64,000 bases of DNA from Sesamum alatum (taxonomy: Eukaryota; Streptophyta; Magnoliopsida; Lamiales; Pedaliaceae): assembly GCA_034509735.1 (NCBI GenBank), contig JACGWO010000005.1:30410479-30474478 (forward strand). Direction: 5' to 3'. Below, one piece after another: positions 1-12,114 of this stretch. A program made the translations under genes and the position numbers. How positions within the stretch are numbered: the first letter of the stretch is position 1; every line of letters begins with the position of its first letter. Under the pieces are notes generated by a model. The model did not search any database, was not told the DNA's origin, and was given only the letters and a program-made list of their open reading frames with translations.

Positions 1-19
1 TGTATGTACGAGACCTGAA

Positions 20-838
20 CTACGTATATGACAAATTAATTACAATGTAATAATACCTGGATTCGTACGCTTCCTTTGGTCCGATATACGATTGTGTGTC
101 ATCGATATGATCGAAAAACGTGGGGTGCATCTCGTTATAATCTTGATTTGTTTCTTGTTGGACATGATGAGGCAGAGGTTGTGGTATGACCAGATGCGAA
201 TGCATGACCAATGCGTTGGTGTTGTTATCATTACTATTACTGTACGTTTGTTGACACAAAGAATTGACAACGTTGTTTTCCTTGAAATCCAAATAACTAT
301 AGTGATCAGCATTGGGGCTGTTGGAATAGGAGACTTGTGGGGCGATGGGCAGTACTGTCGGAACACCGCCGTTGTATTGTGGAGGGTTATCCTCGTGGAC
401 AAGGGACAGGGCGGTGTTGCCGGGAGGCGCCATGCCTAATTGTAATTCGGACAGATAATCGTTGGTGGGGGACATCTCTTGTTGCTGGTGTTGCTGTCGG
501 TAATAAGCGAGTTGTTGGAGGACGGCTTGAAGTTCGTCCTCGACCATCTGAATTTGATAAGTGAGTTGTTGTATCTCGACCAGACATCCGTAGACGGGAT
601 ACTTATCGCGCATGGCAGCGTGGAATTTGATGGACTTCATGGCCATGGCCTTTTGATCGGGGCCGAGCTCCTTGAGTAGATTCTGGATATTCTTAACACC
701 GAACAAACGATGTACGTTTTGGAACATTTTAGGTTGATCAGCGGGGAAGAACGGGGCAAGAAGGCATTCGGGAGTGCACCTCCTCCGTTGGTACTTGCAA
801 GCGGCGCAGGCCTGGCCGGTGCCACTCTTAAGAGTCAT
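20..838 (-). CDS. LOB-domain (LBD) transcription factor, class I
   Basis: Plant-specific nuclear DNA-binding protein of the LATERAL ORGAN BOUNDARIES family. The 272-residue frame starts MTLKSGTGQACAACKYQR. It carries the zinc motif CX2CX6CX3C (C11, C14, C21, C25), then FFPADQP and the conserved block FQNVHRLFGVKN (39-50), and a leucine-rich helix at about 86-110 that matches the class I zipper used for dimerisation. The C-terminal half is Q/N/P-rich and low in complexity, as expected for an activation region. By memory the N-terminus resembles the LBD22/LBD27 subgroup; I did not align it. The ATG at 838 is the first in frame and is followed directly by the family motif. The last 12 residues may be intron read-through: a good donor (CCAG|GTATTA) lies at 57/56, so the true 3' end may be outside the window. 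LOB domain very sure, subgroup moderate. Confidence 0.93.
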   Translation of the reverse strand: MTLKSGTGQACAACKYQRRRCTPECLLAPFFPADQPKMFQNVHRLFGVKNIQNLLKELGPDQKAMAMKSIKFHAAMRDKYPVYGCLVEIQQLTYQIQMVEDELQAVLQQLAYYRQQHQQQEMSPTNDYLSELQLGMAPPGNTALSLVHEDNPPQYNGGVPTVLPIAPQVSYSNSPNADHYSYLDFKENNVVNSLCQQTYSNSNDNNTNALVMHSHLVIPQPLPHHVQQETNQDYNEMHPTFFDHIDDTQSYIGPKEAYESRYYYIVINLSYT

Positions 839-1318
839 CCTGAAATCATCCGATGACGACGACGATGATGATGATGATGATGAATATTCGATTCAAGATT
901 GATCGATCACAAATGAAATTTTAGTTTTTGTTTGTGTAATAATTTTGTTGAAAAAAGATTATGGTTTAAAGGGAGTGTATAATTAGCAGAAATTCTTGGT
1001 GTAAGAAAGACAAAAGCCAAATGGCAAAATAATTGATCTGACTGAGGTGAGAGTGGTAAGACTAAGTAAAAATGAAGAGGTCCGAAAATGTTGGGGATGT
1101 TTCTTTGAAATGTAAGACCAATGGGGACAAGTGTTGTTACTTGAACAAAGTCTCTTGTTATGCTGAGAGAAAAAGGGGGGAGAGTCCTATTTCTTAGGGG
1201 CATCATTGGTCTTGACTTAACTAATTAAATCTCACTCAGCCTTAATATGCATACCATGTAGTGGTGGTTTTATTACAAGTTAATTGTTGACATTCTTGGA
1301 TATGTACTAATAAAATAT
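839..1318 (-). promoter_or_regulatory. Upstream region and 5' leader of the LOB gene
   Basis: This is the non-coding stretch 5' of the minus-strand LOB gene. It holds a trinucleotide GAT/ATC microsatellite (about 853-883), 15-45 bases before the ATG, which probably sits in the 5' leader. An open frame of 99 codons (907-1206, minus) has no recognisable protein signature and ends before the LOB start, so I treat it as chance or as an upstream frame. I did not find a convincing TATA box. Confidence 0.4.
853..883. repeat. (GAT)n trinucleotide microsatellite
   Basis: The run GACGACGACGATGATGATG and its continuation is an imperfect GAC/GAT array just upstream of the LOB-domain start codon. Confidence 0.9.
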
Positions 1319-1708
1319 AGGGATAATTACATAGTCATCCTTAGATTTTTTGTAATTATACGTAGATTTTTTATGATTTTATAAATTAGATATAGTACTC
1401 ATGATGTTTGTTTTCGTACAATAAATAGATTCTTCGTTAGATAAAATTCACGAAATTTGTTGATATTAGCAAATGAAAATTCATATTTAACCCAATTAAC
1501 TAATTACTAACTTATTGTAGATCAAATAAATCTTTTTTAACAGACTATCCTTATAAGGGTGACGATATATCTCCTCATATGCATCAGCTTGTAAAGATGT
1601 GTAAGGATAATTTGGTCAGAAAAGATTTGTTTAACTTGCAATAAGTCAATAATAAATTAATCGGGCTAAATATAATTTTTTATTCATTTTTTTTAATTTT
1701 TGCTAATA
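1319..1708 (+). mobile_element. Truncated foldback MITE (left part), family copy 1
   Basis: It begins AGGGATAATTACATAGTC and then follows, with divergence, the left arm and centre of the complete element at 15765-16300: the TGATGTTTGTTT block, the TTGTTGATATTA block and the CATATGCATCAGC-like centre. It stops abruptly inside the right arm at GCTAATA, exactly where a Helitron-like CTAG end begins. The remaining right arm is not found downstream to 4 kb. Confidence 0.7.
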
Positions 1709-1745
1709 CTAGCAAGGTGCACACCCGTTGCGCGTGGTATTAACA
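1709..1745 (-). mobile_element. Helitron-like 3' terminus (CTAG, inserted A|T)
   Basis: Read on the minus strand, the sequence has a GC-rich imperfect hairpin around CACGCGCAACGGGTGTG followed by CCTTGCTAG and then T. This is the 3' signature of plant Helitrons (short hairpin, CTRR end, insertion between A and T). The host is the MITE at 1319-1708. No matching 5' TC end was found to the right, so the element length is unknown. Confidence 0.45.
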
Positions 1746-4017
1746 TTTGCTTAATATTTTACAAACTTTGAATTGTTTTGAAAAATATAATTAATAGTAA
1801 TTATTTATATAAGTAATAATATAATAATTATTATATGGTATATAAATAATAGCAACTTATTAAGTTTTATTTTTATGAAATGTCATTAATGAATATATAG
1901 TTTCATGAAAAATTGTGAGTTTTGTTAATTCTATTATCTTTTGTATATCTGTTGACTTTTGTTTGTTTTCATGTTACTAAACTGATTATTTTCGCGACAT
2001 TATTGAGATATAGTTCTAATTTTAATTTTTATGAAAAGTTTTAAGAAAAAATATATTGTTCTATTGTGTAGGTTGTATTAAATTATGCATTTTCTATAAA
2101 ACTTATCATCTTTTTTCGGGCCAATTGTTTCTCTTTTAGTGGCTAAGTTTATATGACAGTTTACATATTTAAAGTCAATTTAATAATTTATTAAACTAAA
2201 GTTCAAAACACTGATATTCTCTTAATTTCAATCTATTTAAATAATTGATATTATAATAAATAAGAATAAATTTTTTACCTAAATTTTTACTTCAATTTGA
2301 CTCAATTTATAAAATTCATTTATTAAATACTCAAGAGTCTGATTATTGGTCTAATTACACTATCGATCAGGACTCCTTGACACTGTTAATTTATGGCCTT
2401 GTAAAATTGTATCTATTTTGTAATTCTAATAAGATTAGTTTAGTCATCAGAAAAAAAATTTAAAAACTAAAAACATTAAGTTTACTCATATATTTTATGA
2501 TACTTTATTTTTAAATTAAAATTTTATTTAATGAAAGATATATAACACATATAATATATAATCTAATATAACTTAATTTATCTCAATCTCCATTAGTGTT
2601 CTACCATACCTTTTAACTTTATATGTGTTTAACACCTGATAGAATACTAATTAAACATATTAGTAGAAACAATTCAAGAATTTATATTCTGTGTTAATGT
2701 TATAATAGGTATTACAAAAAATGTAATAAACATAAAACATGATAAGTTTATTTTAAACTTGTATTTTGATAATATCATTATTCAATGTTTTAAGTCTGTA
2801 TCATATTAATTATAAAATACATAAATGATAATCAGATCAGGGATCTTTATTTAAAGATCAATTTAAGAAGAAGTAAAAAAATGTTAAAAAAAATTACTAG
2901 TAAATTAAGTTTAAACTTTCTTTTGATCGATGTATCCTTTAAATTCCATCTTTAATTCTTATAATAGTGTTTTATGTTTTGCGAGATACAATTCAAAACA
3001 TAGTTATGAATTAAACTATATTAAATTCCTTTAATTAACCAACAAGAGAATAACAAAATAAGTATTACATAATAATTTAAAAAAATCTATTGTGTCTTTT
3101 TTCTCTGATAATTTCACAAAAAAAAATATGATAAAATCAAATTACAAATATATCAGAAGAAAAGTTTATTATTTACCCTTATTAGAAAGAATCAATAATC
3201 TATTAATTGTTTTGGTTTTATTTTCCTATCATTTATCTTTATATTTTTCAGACCTTATATTATTTGATTAATCTAATCAAAACAAAATTTGAAAAGAGAA
3301 TGTAATAGTATAAAATAAATACCTTTCTTACTTTTCTATTCTAATTCTAAACATTTAAAAACTAAAATTTAAAGAAAAGGTAGTTCCAAAATTATTTACT
3401 CTATCAGGCTAGTTAAGATAAATTTGTACTATTACAAATTTAAGGTTATATTACAATAGTTATAGAATTAGTCAAGTAAATAAATTTATCGTGAACAATT
3501 GATTGGTTAAATGGAATTGAAAAGGTGCATATCCAATATTATAATTTAATAATTATTTATTAAATCATCAATTCCTTTTGATTTTGTAACAAAGTTATCT
3601 AGAGTTAAGGTTTTATACTTTTCCTTTATTTTTCCAGTAAAAATTATTCTTAATTTATGCTTTAGAATTATAATTGATGTACACTAATTAATTAGTGTAA
3701 AAAATTATAAAAGTATCACTTTATATATTATAAAAATAATAATATATCTGTGGGTTTGAGCTACCAGTAAGAACATTGTGGACGAAAAATAACCCTAAAT
3801 ATAAGTTTCGTGCATGCCCATTTTATGGGGTAAGGACTTTTTATTTTTTTATTTTTTTTTTTTGAAATTTCCAGGCCAAAGTTACCTTTTTCCTGTTTCT
3901 CTAATTTCCAGCATAAGGTTTTTACAGTGTACATATTTCTTGAACGTATCTACATAAATCTACGCATTTTTACAATAATTTCCACAAGCATCTATAGTTG
4001 ATAAAAATTAACTCAGG
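1746..4017. other. AT-rich intergenic DNA without recognised genes
   Basis: Very AT-rich sequence with no coding frame of interest. It may be the body of the Helitron-like element whose end lies at 1709, or decayed transposon DNA. I see no protein motif and no second terminus. Confidence 0.4.
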
Positions 4018-4735
4018 GTGGTCCTGAGAGGCTAACCACCAACAAAGCTCGATTCACATCACACAGGGAGAACAATGCAAGCTATATCAAGACAACACAA
4101 GTAAACAATTGCGGGCCAAATTCCGACAGGATTCATCTCAAAACTTCTACACTCATTCATTGCTCCTTCAGCTTAGCAATCAATTTCAGTCCCTAATTCG
4201 CAGATACACAATGGTTTCATTCCAATGCCCCCCGAATCACTTCAGGCTGCCAAAACTTGTTGCGGGAATTGAGATAAAAACATATCAGCAGAAATAGAAA
4301 TTCGAGAACATCGAGTCTTACATGGCTGTGTAAGTATAAAATCTTCCTTCTTCGAGCCCGAAAGAATCTCACTCAAACACTAGATTATGGGTTAATTCAC
4401 TCAAGGATCCATGCTAATGGGTTAGCTTTTAGAAATTCGAAGGATTTCTCGGTCAATTTTGAGGTAGTATGGATTGAAAATTTTGGCAGAGGAAAATGTG
4501 GGAGACGGGTTCAGACTTGGGAGAATTTAGGGGAAATGGCTGATTTGGGGAAGAAAAAAGCTCACGTGCGCCACTCGTGCGATTTTTCTGTTAACTCTTA
4601 ACGGAGAGTTGACAGTAGGACCAAAAGTGTTCAAAAATGTATCTAATTGGGACCAAAAGTGTAACTCGCGAATGAAGGGGGACCAAAATTGTTTTAGTGG
4701 TATTATGGAGGGACCAAAAGTGTAATTCTCCCGTT
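4018..4735 (-). repeat. Dispersed repeat with 'ACTTTTGGTCC' motifs and gene-leader-like DNA
   Basis: The right end, read on the minus strand, is GGGAGAATTACACTTTTGG and repeats the motif ACTTTTGGTCC about four times with spacing of roughly 30-45 bases. This type of non-coding terminus is common in plant MITE or MULE-like repeats. The adjoining 4018-4560 is less AT-rich than the surroundings and, on the minus strand, resembles a gene leader (pyrimidine-rich, several GT/AG pairs), but encodes no recognisable protein. It could be a captured gene fragment; this is only an inference. Confidence 0.35.
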
Positions 4736-5290
4736 TATAAAGCCTTTGAACTCTAGTTTCATATGAAATGATTTTATTTGAAAATCCAATGTAATCAAAA
4801 TATTACGGTCGAAGGAAAAAACATTGACAATTAATAGAAGAATCAAGAACACAAAAAGGACACTTGATATTATATTTAAACTATATTCTTATTGAAAGCA
4901 AGTCCATCTATCCCTCCTTTTCTATTATTTAGTACATAATAATTATTATATTATTAGTTATTAGGGAAAACTGTTTCAAGAAACTTTTTGAATATTTTCA
5001 TAAGTCTTGTGGTATCGATATAATATACTCTTAGATAAAATAAATATCTTGTTACGTATAATTTGTATTTGTAATTAAAAATGAAATTTTTCTGCGATCA
5101 AATGATTACAATGACTTTTAAATTAAAACTTACATAAATGCCAGCTGATGATTACTAAAAATTAAATGATTAATTTCAGTTAAAAAATGCCACTTAATTA
5201 ATAGTTCCCCCAAATTTTCTTCTATGTTTCATTAGACTTTTTCTTGTGTTAAATAACTAATTAACTACAAATTCAAGATTCAAAAGCATT
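4736..5290. other. AT-rich spacer
   Basis: I see nothing coding or structured here. It separates the repeat on the left from the poly(A) end of the LINE on the right. Confidence 0.4.
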
Positions 5291-5382
5291 TTTTTGACAG
5301 AAAACATACCAAGTTTCATTCAAAACACACCAACTCAACAGGCCCAACCAGATTACAAGAAACAGAGGTACAGACAGCCTCA

Positions 5383-5831
5383 TTACACACCTAGCAGAGG
5401 ATGACTACGAGAATGCGCTACCTTGAAGACATGAAGGTAGGATTTAGAAAATAAAATAGTAGCCGCAGGGTCACTCTCTTTACCTTCAAATAAAAGCAGA
5501 TTGCGATGTCCCCAAATTGCCCAAATCAGAGTGAGGGCCAAATGAAACTGTTCCACCGGGAACAGCGCAGCCAGACGTCGTACCCAAGCTTCTGCCGAAC
5601 AACCCCAAACAGAATAGATACGCCATGAAATGTCCACAAGGGCCAAACATTGACGTGCAAACGGGCAATCGAGAAAAATGTGTTCAGCATCCAACGTCGA
5701 TTCCGCACACATTGAACATAGAAGATCAACATCCATGTGTCGCTTTTGAAGGGACTGAGAAAGTGGAAGAGCTCATTACACAACCTCCAAATCATGTGCT
5801 TCACCTTACCAGGAACCAAAGAATTCCATAG
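5383..5831 (-). pseudogene. LINE zf-RVT zinc-binding region
   Basis: In two overlapping frames I can read the plant LINE C-terminal zf-RVT signature: VPGKVKHMIWRLCNELF, then CSMCAESTLDAEHIFLDC with the CXXC...H...C pattern. A frameshift separates the two parts. It lies downstream of the RT and just before the LINE 3' untranslated region. Confidence 0.75.
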
Positions 5832-6011
5832 AAAACCCTAACCTGAATTTGGATTCACGCCAGACGATTCAAGCGAGCCAGATGAGAGCCGGGACAGTAC
5901 ACTAACAGCCAACTTATATGCACTCTTAACAGAAAACTGCCCAGATTGGGTATAATGCCACACAAACTGATCAGAGTTTGAGTTCCCATCAAGATGAATG
6001 GACCGAATACA

Positions 6012-8297
6012 CTACACATCCACATCACAGAATAGAGATTGCAATTTGACATTGTCCCAATCATTCCGAGAAGGTAACACGAGTTCACTAACCCTTAAAT
6101 AATCCGAAGACTGGGGTTGAAGGGAGATAGGCCGAAAAAGATAAGGTCTAGGAAGCCACGGATCCATCCAAGTCTGAATTGAGGAACCATTCCCAACACC
6201 CCAACGTCCCCCCGTATCCGTCAAAAATATAGCTGCAAGAATGCTACGCCACGTAGCAGAAGGGCGATAGCCAGCATCAGCAAATGAACTGGACGGATAG
6301 TAGCGAGCTTCCATAACTTGCGCGAACAGGCTATCGGGCTTAGTCATTAAACGCCAACCTTGTTTGGCTAAGAGTGCTAAGTTAAAACCACGTAGGTCCT
6401 TAAACCCAAGACCACCAACCTGTTTCGGCCTACACAGACGGGCCCAAGCAATCCAATGGATGCGGCCTGATTTAGGAGCACTCCACCAAAAATCAGCAAA
6501 GGCTGCTTGAATTTCACGAATCAACGACTTAGGGAGGAGAAAATACTGCATAATATAGGAAGGAATAGCTTGAAGCACCGCTTTAATAAGAACTTCTTTA
6601 CCTGTAGTCGAAAGGAACTTCTCCGATAATCCCAACAACTTCGTCCAGATTCTCTCACACAGCCCTTGAAAGACACCAGCTTTGTTCCTCCCAATTACCG
6701 ACAGTAAGCCCAAATACTTATAAAGTTTAGGCACTACAGAGACATTGAGAATACCTGCCAAAAGTTGCTGCCGAGGAACAGTAATGTTTGGGCTGAACAC
6801 AATTTCGGACTTAGCATAATTCACCATTTGGCCTGAAGTACGCTCATAACGACTCAGGATCCCTCCTATGGACATAAGTGCAGTTTCCAAAGCTTTGCAA
6901 AACAACAACGAGTCATCGGCGAAGATGAGGTGGGACACCTTAGGAGCATACTGAGCCACTGCAATGCCTTGAATGTGCCCATTCATTTCCAATTCCTGCA
7001 ACATCAAGCTAAAAATTTCCGAGCAGAGAATAAAAAGATAAGGCTACAGGGGATCACCCTGCCTAATGCCACGAGATGGGACAATATAGCCAAACTGCTC
7101 ATTGTTGAGAACAAAAGATAAACTGACGGACGATATACAAAGCATAATCAGTCAAACAAAAGACTCAGCAAAACCAAATCGATGAAGAACCGCTACCACA
7201 AAAGACTACTCAATACAATCATAAGCTTTGGACATGTCAAGTTTAAAGCCAATAGCCCCTCCCCCTTCCCCCCCTCGTAATTTAAGATAATGATTACACT
7301 CAAAGGCTAGTAACACATTATCCGAGATCAACCGACCACTGACAAAAGCAGACTGCGAAGTAGAAATAACCGAGTTAAGACAGCTTTTAAGCCTATTGGC
7401 AAGGACCTTTGAAACAAGTTTGTAAACCACATTACAAAGACTAATAGGCCTAAACTGTGAAATCAACTCCGGCGACTTAACCTTAGGAATCAAAATAATG
7501 TTTGTGTGATTCAAGTTGGGGGGCATTACACCCGTATTCAGAATATGCAGCACACAAGCAGTTATTTGCGGACCAACAACATCCCAATAATGTTGAAAGA
7601 AAAACAGGGGGAAACCATCTGGGCCCGGGGAGGAAAGAGAAGTCATAGAGAAGAGTGCAGCCTTTACCTCATCGGATTCGAAAGGACGGCTCAGTTCTTC
7701 ATTCTGTGTCCCTGAAATCCGACAAGCCACACCGTGCAGCACACGCTCTAAGTCCTGTACAGTAGGAGATGTTGAGGCAAACAGTGATGAGAAATAACGG
7801 GAAATAATACCGTGGATGTCCTCCTTACTCGTCTGCCAGGAATCTGATTCGTCCCGAAGACATCTGATTTTATTGGTCTGTGCTCGTATAGACGAACGAG
7901 AATGGAAGAATTTTGTGTTACGATCTCCCTCAACAAGCCAATGAGCCTTGGCACGTTGTTGCCACCGAAGAGATTGATCTGACATAATTGCCTCAAGTTC
8001 CTCACGGAGCTGTTGTAATTCTCCACGTTCCCCCAAGGTCAGTCCGCTCCGTTGAAGTTTTGAAACACGTAGCTTTAAGCATTTGATGCGTTTCTTGATA
8101 GATCGATATCTGCATCTACTCCATCCCTCAAGCAACTTCGAGCACGTACCTAAGCGTTCCAACGCAGGAAATTGAGAATCATCCAAAGCAAAAACAGGCC
8201 ATGCATCCGATATAATCTTGGAACACTCTGCATCCCTCGCCCAACATGCTTCAAAACAAAACGGACGTGGAGAGGAATGTTCTGAAGCCTTCGGCAA
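6012..8297 (-). pseudogene. LINE ORF2 reverse transcriptase domain, broken
   Basis: The upper part (8297-7206) reads as a connector rich in K/R/E followed by RT block motifs including SSPGPDGFP, NIILIPKV, FRPISLCNV, QSAFVSGRLI and KLDMSKAYD, where it meets a stop. After a broken stretch, the frame at 7007-6012 resumes with the catalytic FADDSLLFCKA (FADD variant of YADD, near 6912-6925) and the thumb region WWSAPKSGRIHWIAWARLC. The RT is thus split by at least one stop and frameshift around 7010-7205. Confidence 0.88.
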
Positions 8298-8299
8298 AG

Positions 8300-8987
8300 G
8301 ATCAAGTTGAATAAGCAGGGGTTATGATCCGAATAAGCCGACGGCAAATTGTGCACTTGAGATAAAGGAAAAATAGTCGTCCAAGAACGATAAGCCACTG
8401 CCCTATCCAATTGGCACCGTACCGTATCCGGCCATAAACGTCGGTTACACCAAGTGAAACACGGTCCAATGAACCCCAAATCATCCAGTTGAACTTCCAA
8501 TAATACCTGAGGAAAGTCCCTTAGTTGCTATTCCAGAGTTGCACATCTACTGTCCTTCTAATGATCAAATAAAATGGCGTTAAAATCCCCACTACACAAC
8601 CAAGGCATTGAGGACCAATCTTTCAGCGAATGCAACATATCCCATCCCAATTTACGGTGGCTAGCCTCCGGGTCTCTATAAGAACCAGTGAAGAGCTAAT
8701 GTTTGTCGGCGGAGACAATAGAAGCATCAATGTGGTATCGGGAGAAGCTCAAGAGCGCAACATCCACATCCTTCCGGCACAGTAGTAACAACCCACCACT
8801 TCAACCCACTGGATCCACCGAAACCCCATTAAAATTCAGCGAATCGCGGAGAGGTTCCATCTTAGTGCGACGAAACTTCATTTCTGACAGAAAAATGAGC
8901 ACGAGGTTGTGAGCACGAAGAAGCTCACGCAGATGCCAAATTGTCCTGGCCCCCTAGCCCGTGACAGTTCCACACAATACAACTCAT
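8300..8987 (-). pseudogene. LINE ORF2 endonuclease domain (APE-like), broken
   Basis: Starts MSCIVWNCHGLGG, the usual start of plant L1 endonuclease domains, and ends with the conserved SDHNP motif near 8318-8336, preceded by LDDLGFIGPCFTWCNRR. This domain nicks target DNA for target-primed reverse transcription. Between these motifs the frame is broken by stops and shifts (readable pieces lie in at least two frames), so no active enzyme is expected. Confidence 0.8.
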
Positions 8988-9345
8988 GAGGACCGGCGGG
9001 GTTGCTGAGCAACCTCTGCCGATGGAATAGTAGAATCCGTCGAAGACGCAGATAGTGAGCGGCGTTTATGCGGCCGCAACGAAACACCCACATGGAAAGT
9101 GTTAGGCAGAACTCGCTTACTACCCAGACCCACCTCGACACAATGCAAGCCCCGGCCCCGTCCACGCCCCCTAGTTTGCCCACAACCACGGCGATGAGAA
9201 CCAACCAATCGACCACCACCATCGACACCCAAGGAAGAAGAAGGCTGGTCCAACAACGGAACATCCACTAATGCCGGAGAGGAGGGAACTAAAGACACCG
9301 TCGGGGAGAGAAAAGACGATGTTCCAATTTCTTTTTTACTTTTTG

Positions 9346-11454
9346 AATTTTGCCATTATAAACTTTTAGATTTTATAATTAATTGTCTTCATGATACTTA
9401 TCTTTCATCTCTATATTTGTGATGAGAAATTCACCATTAATTCATGTGAAAACATTGACACTTAATCCTTTTGTTCTTTTGGCTTCTATTGGAACTTTAG
9501 ATCTTATCATTAATTCACTCTATAATATTAATTTTCATCCATATATTAATTTGTTGACTTATCAAGTATGATCTTAATATTTTTATTTTATTTTTTCATT
9601 CTTATGCCCACTATGTTTAGAGTTATTTATAATATAATTCTCTACTAATTAAGTTTTCATTTGATTTGTCATGTTGTTAAAAATAAAAAGAAATTGGGGA
9701 AACATGCTTTAAATTGGTCAATAATTCTTTGTAGAATGAATTGAAGTGCTACAAATTAATTCTTTTTTAACTAATTCTATTAACTTAGATATCAATTAAG
9801 AATTTAATGATATAGAACTTAAATTACATATTTCTAGAAAAAAAAAATATTTGATAGAATTTAAATAGATAGACCAAATACTTCAATACATTAAATATTT
9901 AGGAGCTCAATTAATGGTCTCCTTCCATTAATTAGACATCAATAATATTATCTACTACGATACCAAATTATGTCACTGTAGATTTTATGAGGTTATTTTA
10001 GCCACTATAAAAATTTAAGAAATTAAAAACATCCCAAATTAATACTCATACTTTTAACTATGATATACATATACGACATAATATGAAAATAGGATTTATT
10101 ATATATAATAAATATTAAAATCCTATTATCATTAATTTGTTTATGATTATAAATCTAACTAAAGGGTAGTATGAATTACTTATATAATATATACAACCAA
10201 AAGATTATAATAATTAATTACTTTACTTTTACATCCCTACATTTATAATAAGAAAAATATCATTTAAAATAATCCATCTTTTAAATTTTCTTCAGTAATG
10301 AAATAAAATTTTAATTTTTTTTCCTAGTTATGCAAATTAGGAAAATAAATAAATAATTAACTTTTTTTAACTATTATACTAATTATCGCTAAAGTTGTTT
10401 CTTATATAACTTTCTTTTAATGATCTTTTTAATTTCTATTTTATTCATCATGTTGGTAGAAAATAGGTCGAATAATATTTCATGAAATGATTGAGTGGAA
10501 TAAACATAAAAATCATTAACTAATCTTATTAACTTAGAGTGGAATTAAAAATATAAATATACAAAAATTAAATTACTTATTATTGAAAATGATACAATAA
10601 AATTCTTATAGACCAAGTAATTATAAGTGCATTAAACATCCCACGAATCATAGAATTATTCCATTCATAGAATAAGTTTTGAATAATATTATTATATGAT
10701 TTTAGAATTAATAGTATAAGTACAATTAATTATTAAATCGCTTATAAAGTAAGTGATCTTATTCTCTAAGTTTGTTTTCTGTAAAGAAATGATTAATTTT
10801 TAACATACACTTATTCAAAGTCCTTGTTTCTAATTGAACTTTATTTTCGTTGAACTTGCGGTATTATACTATTTAATTAGGTACCCCAAAATATTATCTA
10901 TTGAAATATAAAATTAAATTTTCTGCAATTTTAATACTTTTAATCATTACAAGAAAATAAAAAAAATTAAAACATCTAGAGTTACTCATGTTTTTATAAT
11001 ATCTAATTATTATAAAATTTAACTTATATTAAATTAATGGTAAATTATCCCACGGATTGCTTCCCTTTCCTTCAAAGAGATGCTTTTTCAAGTTTCTAAA
11101 TCGTATCTTCTCCTAATTATATAGCCTCTATACTTTCCTAGTTAGTATTATATTTAACCAGATTTTTTAATTAGTTATAGTTATAAATAGAACTCTTTAT
11201 GTAATTTATTTTCATTAAAACTCTACCTAATTCAACTATGTAAGTAATTAGCAAGTATTATTACAAAAACTAATTACAAAATTACTTATTTGTACACATA
11301 AATTTATAATCTACTATTATATAAAACGGACATAATTGGCATCACAAAAAAGGGAAGAAACACACTACATTGCAAATCATTCACACTTTTATAATATACA
11401 TAGATTAGCAAATTCTGTGATTTCGTCTAATGAATGGACCTTTTATTGGATGTA
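9346..11454. other. AT-rich intergenic DNA
   Basis: Highly AT-rich, with no credible coding frame. One short motif at about 11314 (TCTACTATTATATAAAA, preceded by A) resembles a plant Helitron 5' end, but I found no matching 3' hairpin and CTAG end, so I do not call an element. Confidence 0.4.
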
Positions 11455-11853
11455 AACAACTTTCATTCTTGAACAGTGCACCAAAGGATCATATGGTGTC
11501 TTTCAAATTTTATATTCTATAGCCAAAATTTTCAATTATCTTCTCAACATAGTGAGATTGAGAAATAGCTATACCATTACTTAACCGAATAAACTTGATG
11601 CCAAGAATTATATTGTCTCACTCATATCCTTCATTTCAAACTTATCTTTAAGAATGACTGGTTTCGGTAATTATTTCTAAGTTAGATCCTATTAACAAAA
11701 TATCATCTGCATACAGGCATAGGATTATACAATTATCTCCTTTAACCTTACAGTAGATTCATTTGTCACTCTCATTAACATTGAAGCCAAAAGACAGAAT
11801 TATTTTATCAAAGTTGTTAGTCCATAAAGTGACTTAACAAGCTTACAAACTTT

Positions 11854-12114
11854 TCATTCGTTTTCATGAGCTACAAATCTCTCAGGTTGATCCATGTATT
11901 TTTCCTCCTCAAGTTCACCATATAGGAACGCAGTTTTAACATCCATTTGGCGAATCGGGAGGTTATATGCCGAAGCAAGTGAAATAAGCATCGGAATAGT
12001 AATCAATCGAGCTACTAGAAAATAAATATCAAAATAATATATTCTCTCCTTTTGTTTAAACTCATTATCCACCAACTTGGCTTTAAACTTAACTATGGTC
12101 CCATCATACTTCAT
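11854..12114 (-). pseudogene. Copia reverse transcriptase fragment
   Basis: This 86-residue frame holds the copia RT start: a DGTIVKFKAKLV-like block, the diverged YFDIYFLVARLITIP (usually YFDTYSPVA) and QMDVKTAFLYGEL with the first catalytic aspartate. It ends near MDQPERFV. The YVDD-containing remainder is not intact; 11455-11850 is a decayed continuation. Confidence 0.85.

Larger units (their letters stand above)
5291..9345 (-). mobile_element. L1-type LINE (non-LTR retrotransposon), decayed
   Basis: On the minus strand the order is a short basic/Gly-rich upstream reading region, an endonuclease starting at 8987 (WNCHGLG motif), reverse transcriptase (KAYD, FADD), a zf-RVT cysteine/histidine region, a 3' untranslated region and a short A-run (the T-run at 5291-5297 on the plus strand). 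This is the L1-like ORF2 order of plants. Several stops and frameshifts break the frames, so it is a fossil copy. The 5' end near 9345 is approximate and I found no clear target-site duplication. Confidence 0.88.

Noticed and set aside
907..1206. 99-codon minus frame upstream of the LOB gene
   Set aside because: No conserved motif, low complexity, and it ends before the LOB ATG without a sensible splice to it.
11314..11345. Helitron 5' end (TCTACTATTATATAAAA)
   Set aside because: No matching hairpin and CTAG end could be located; one motif in AT-rich DNA is not enough.
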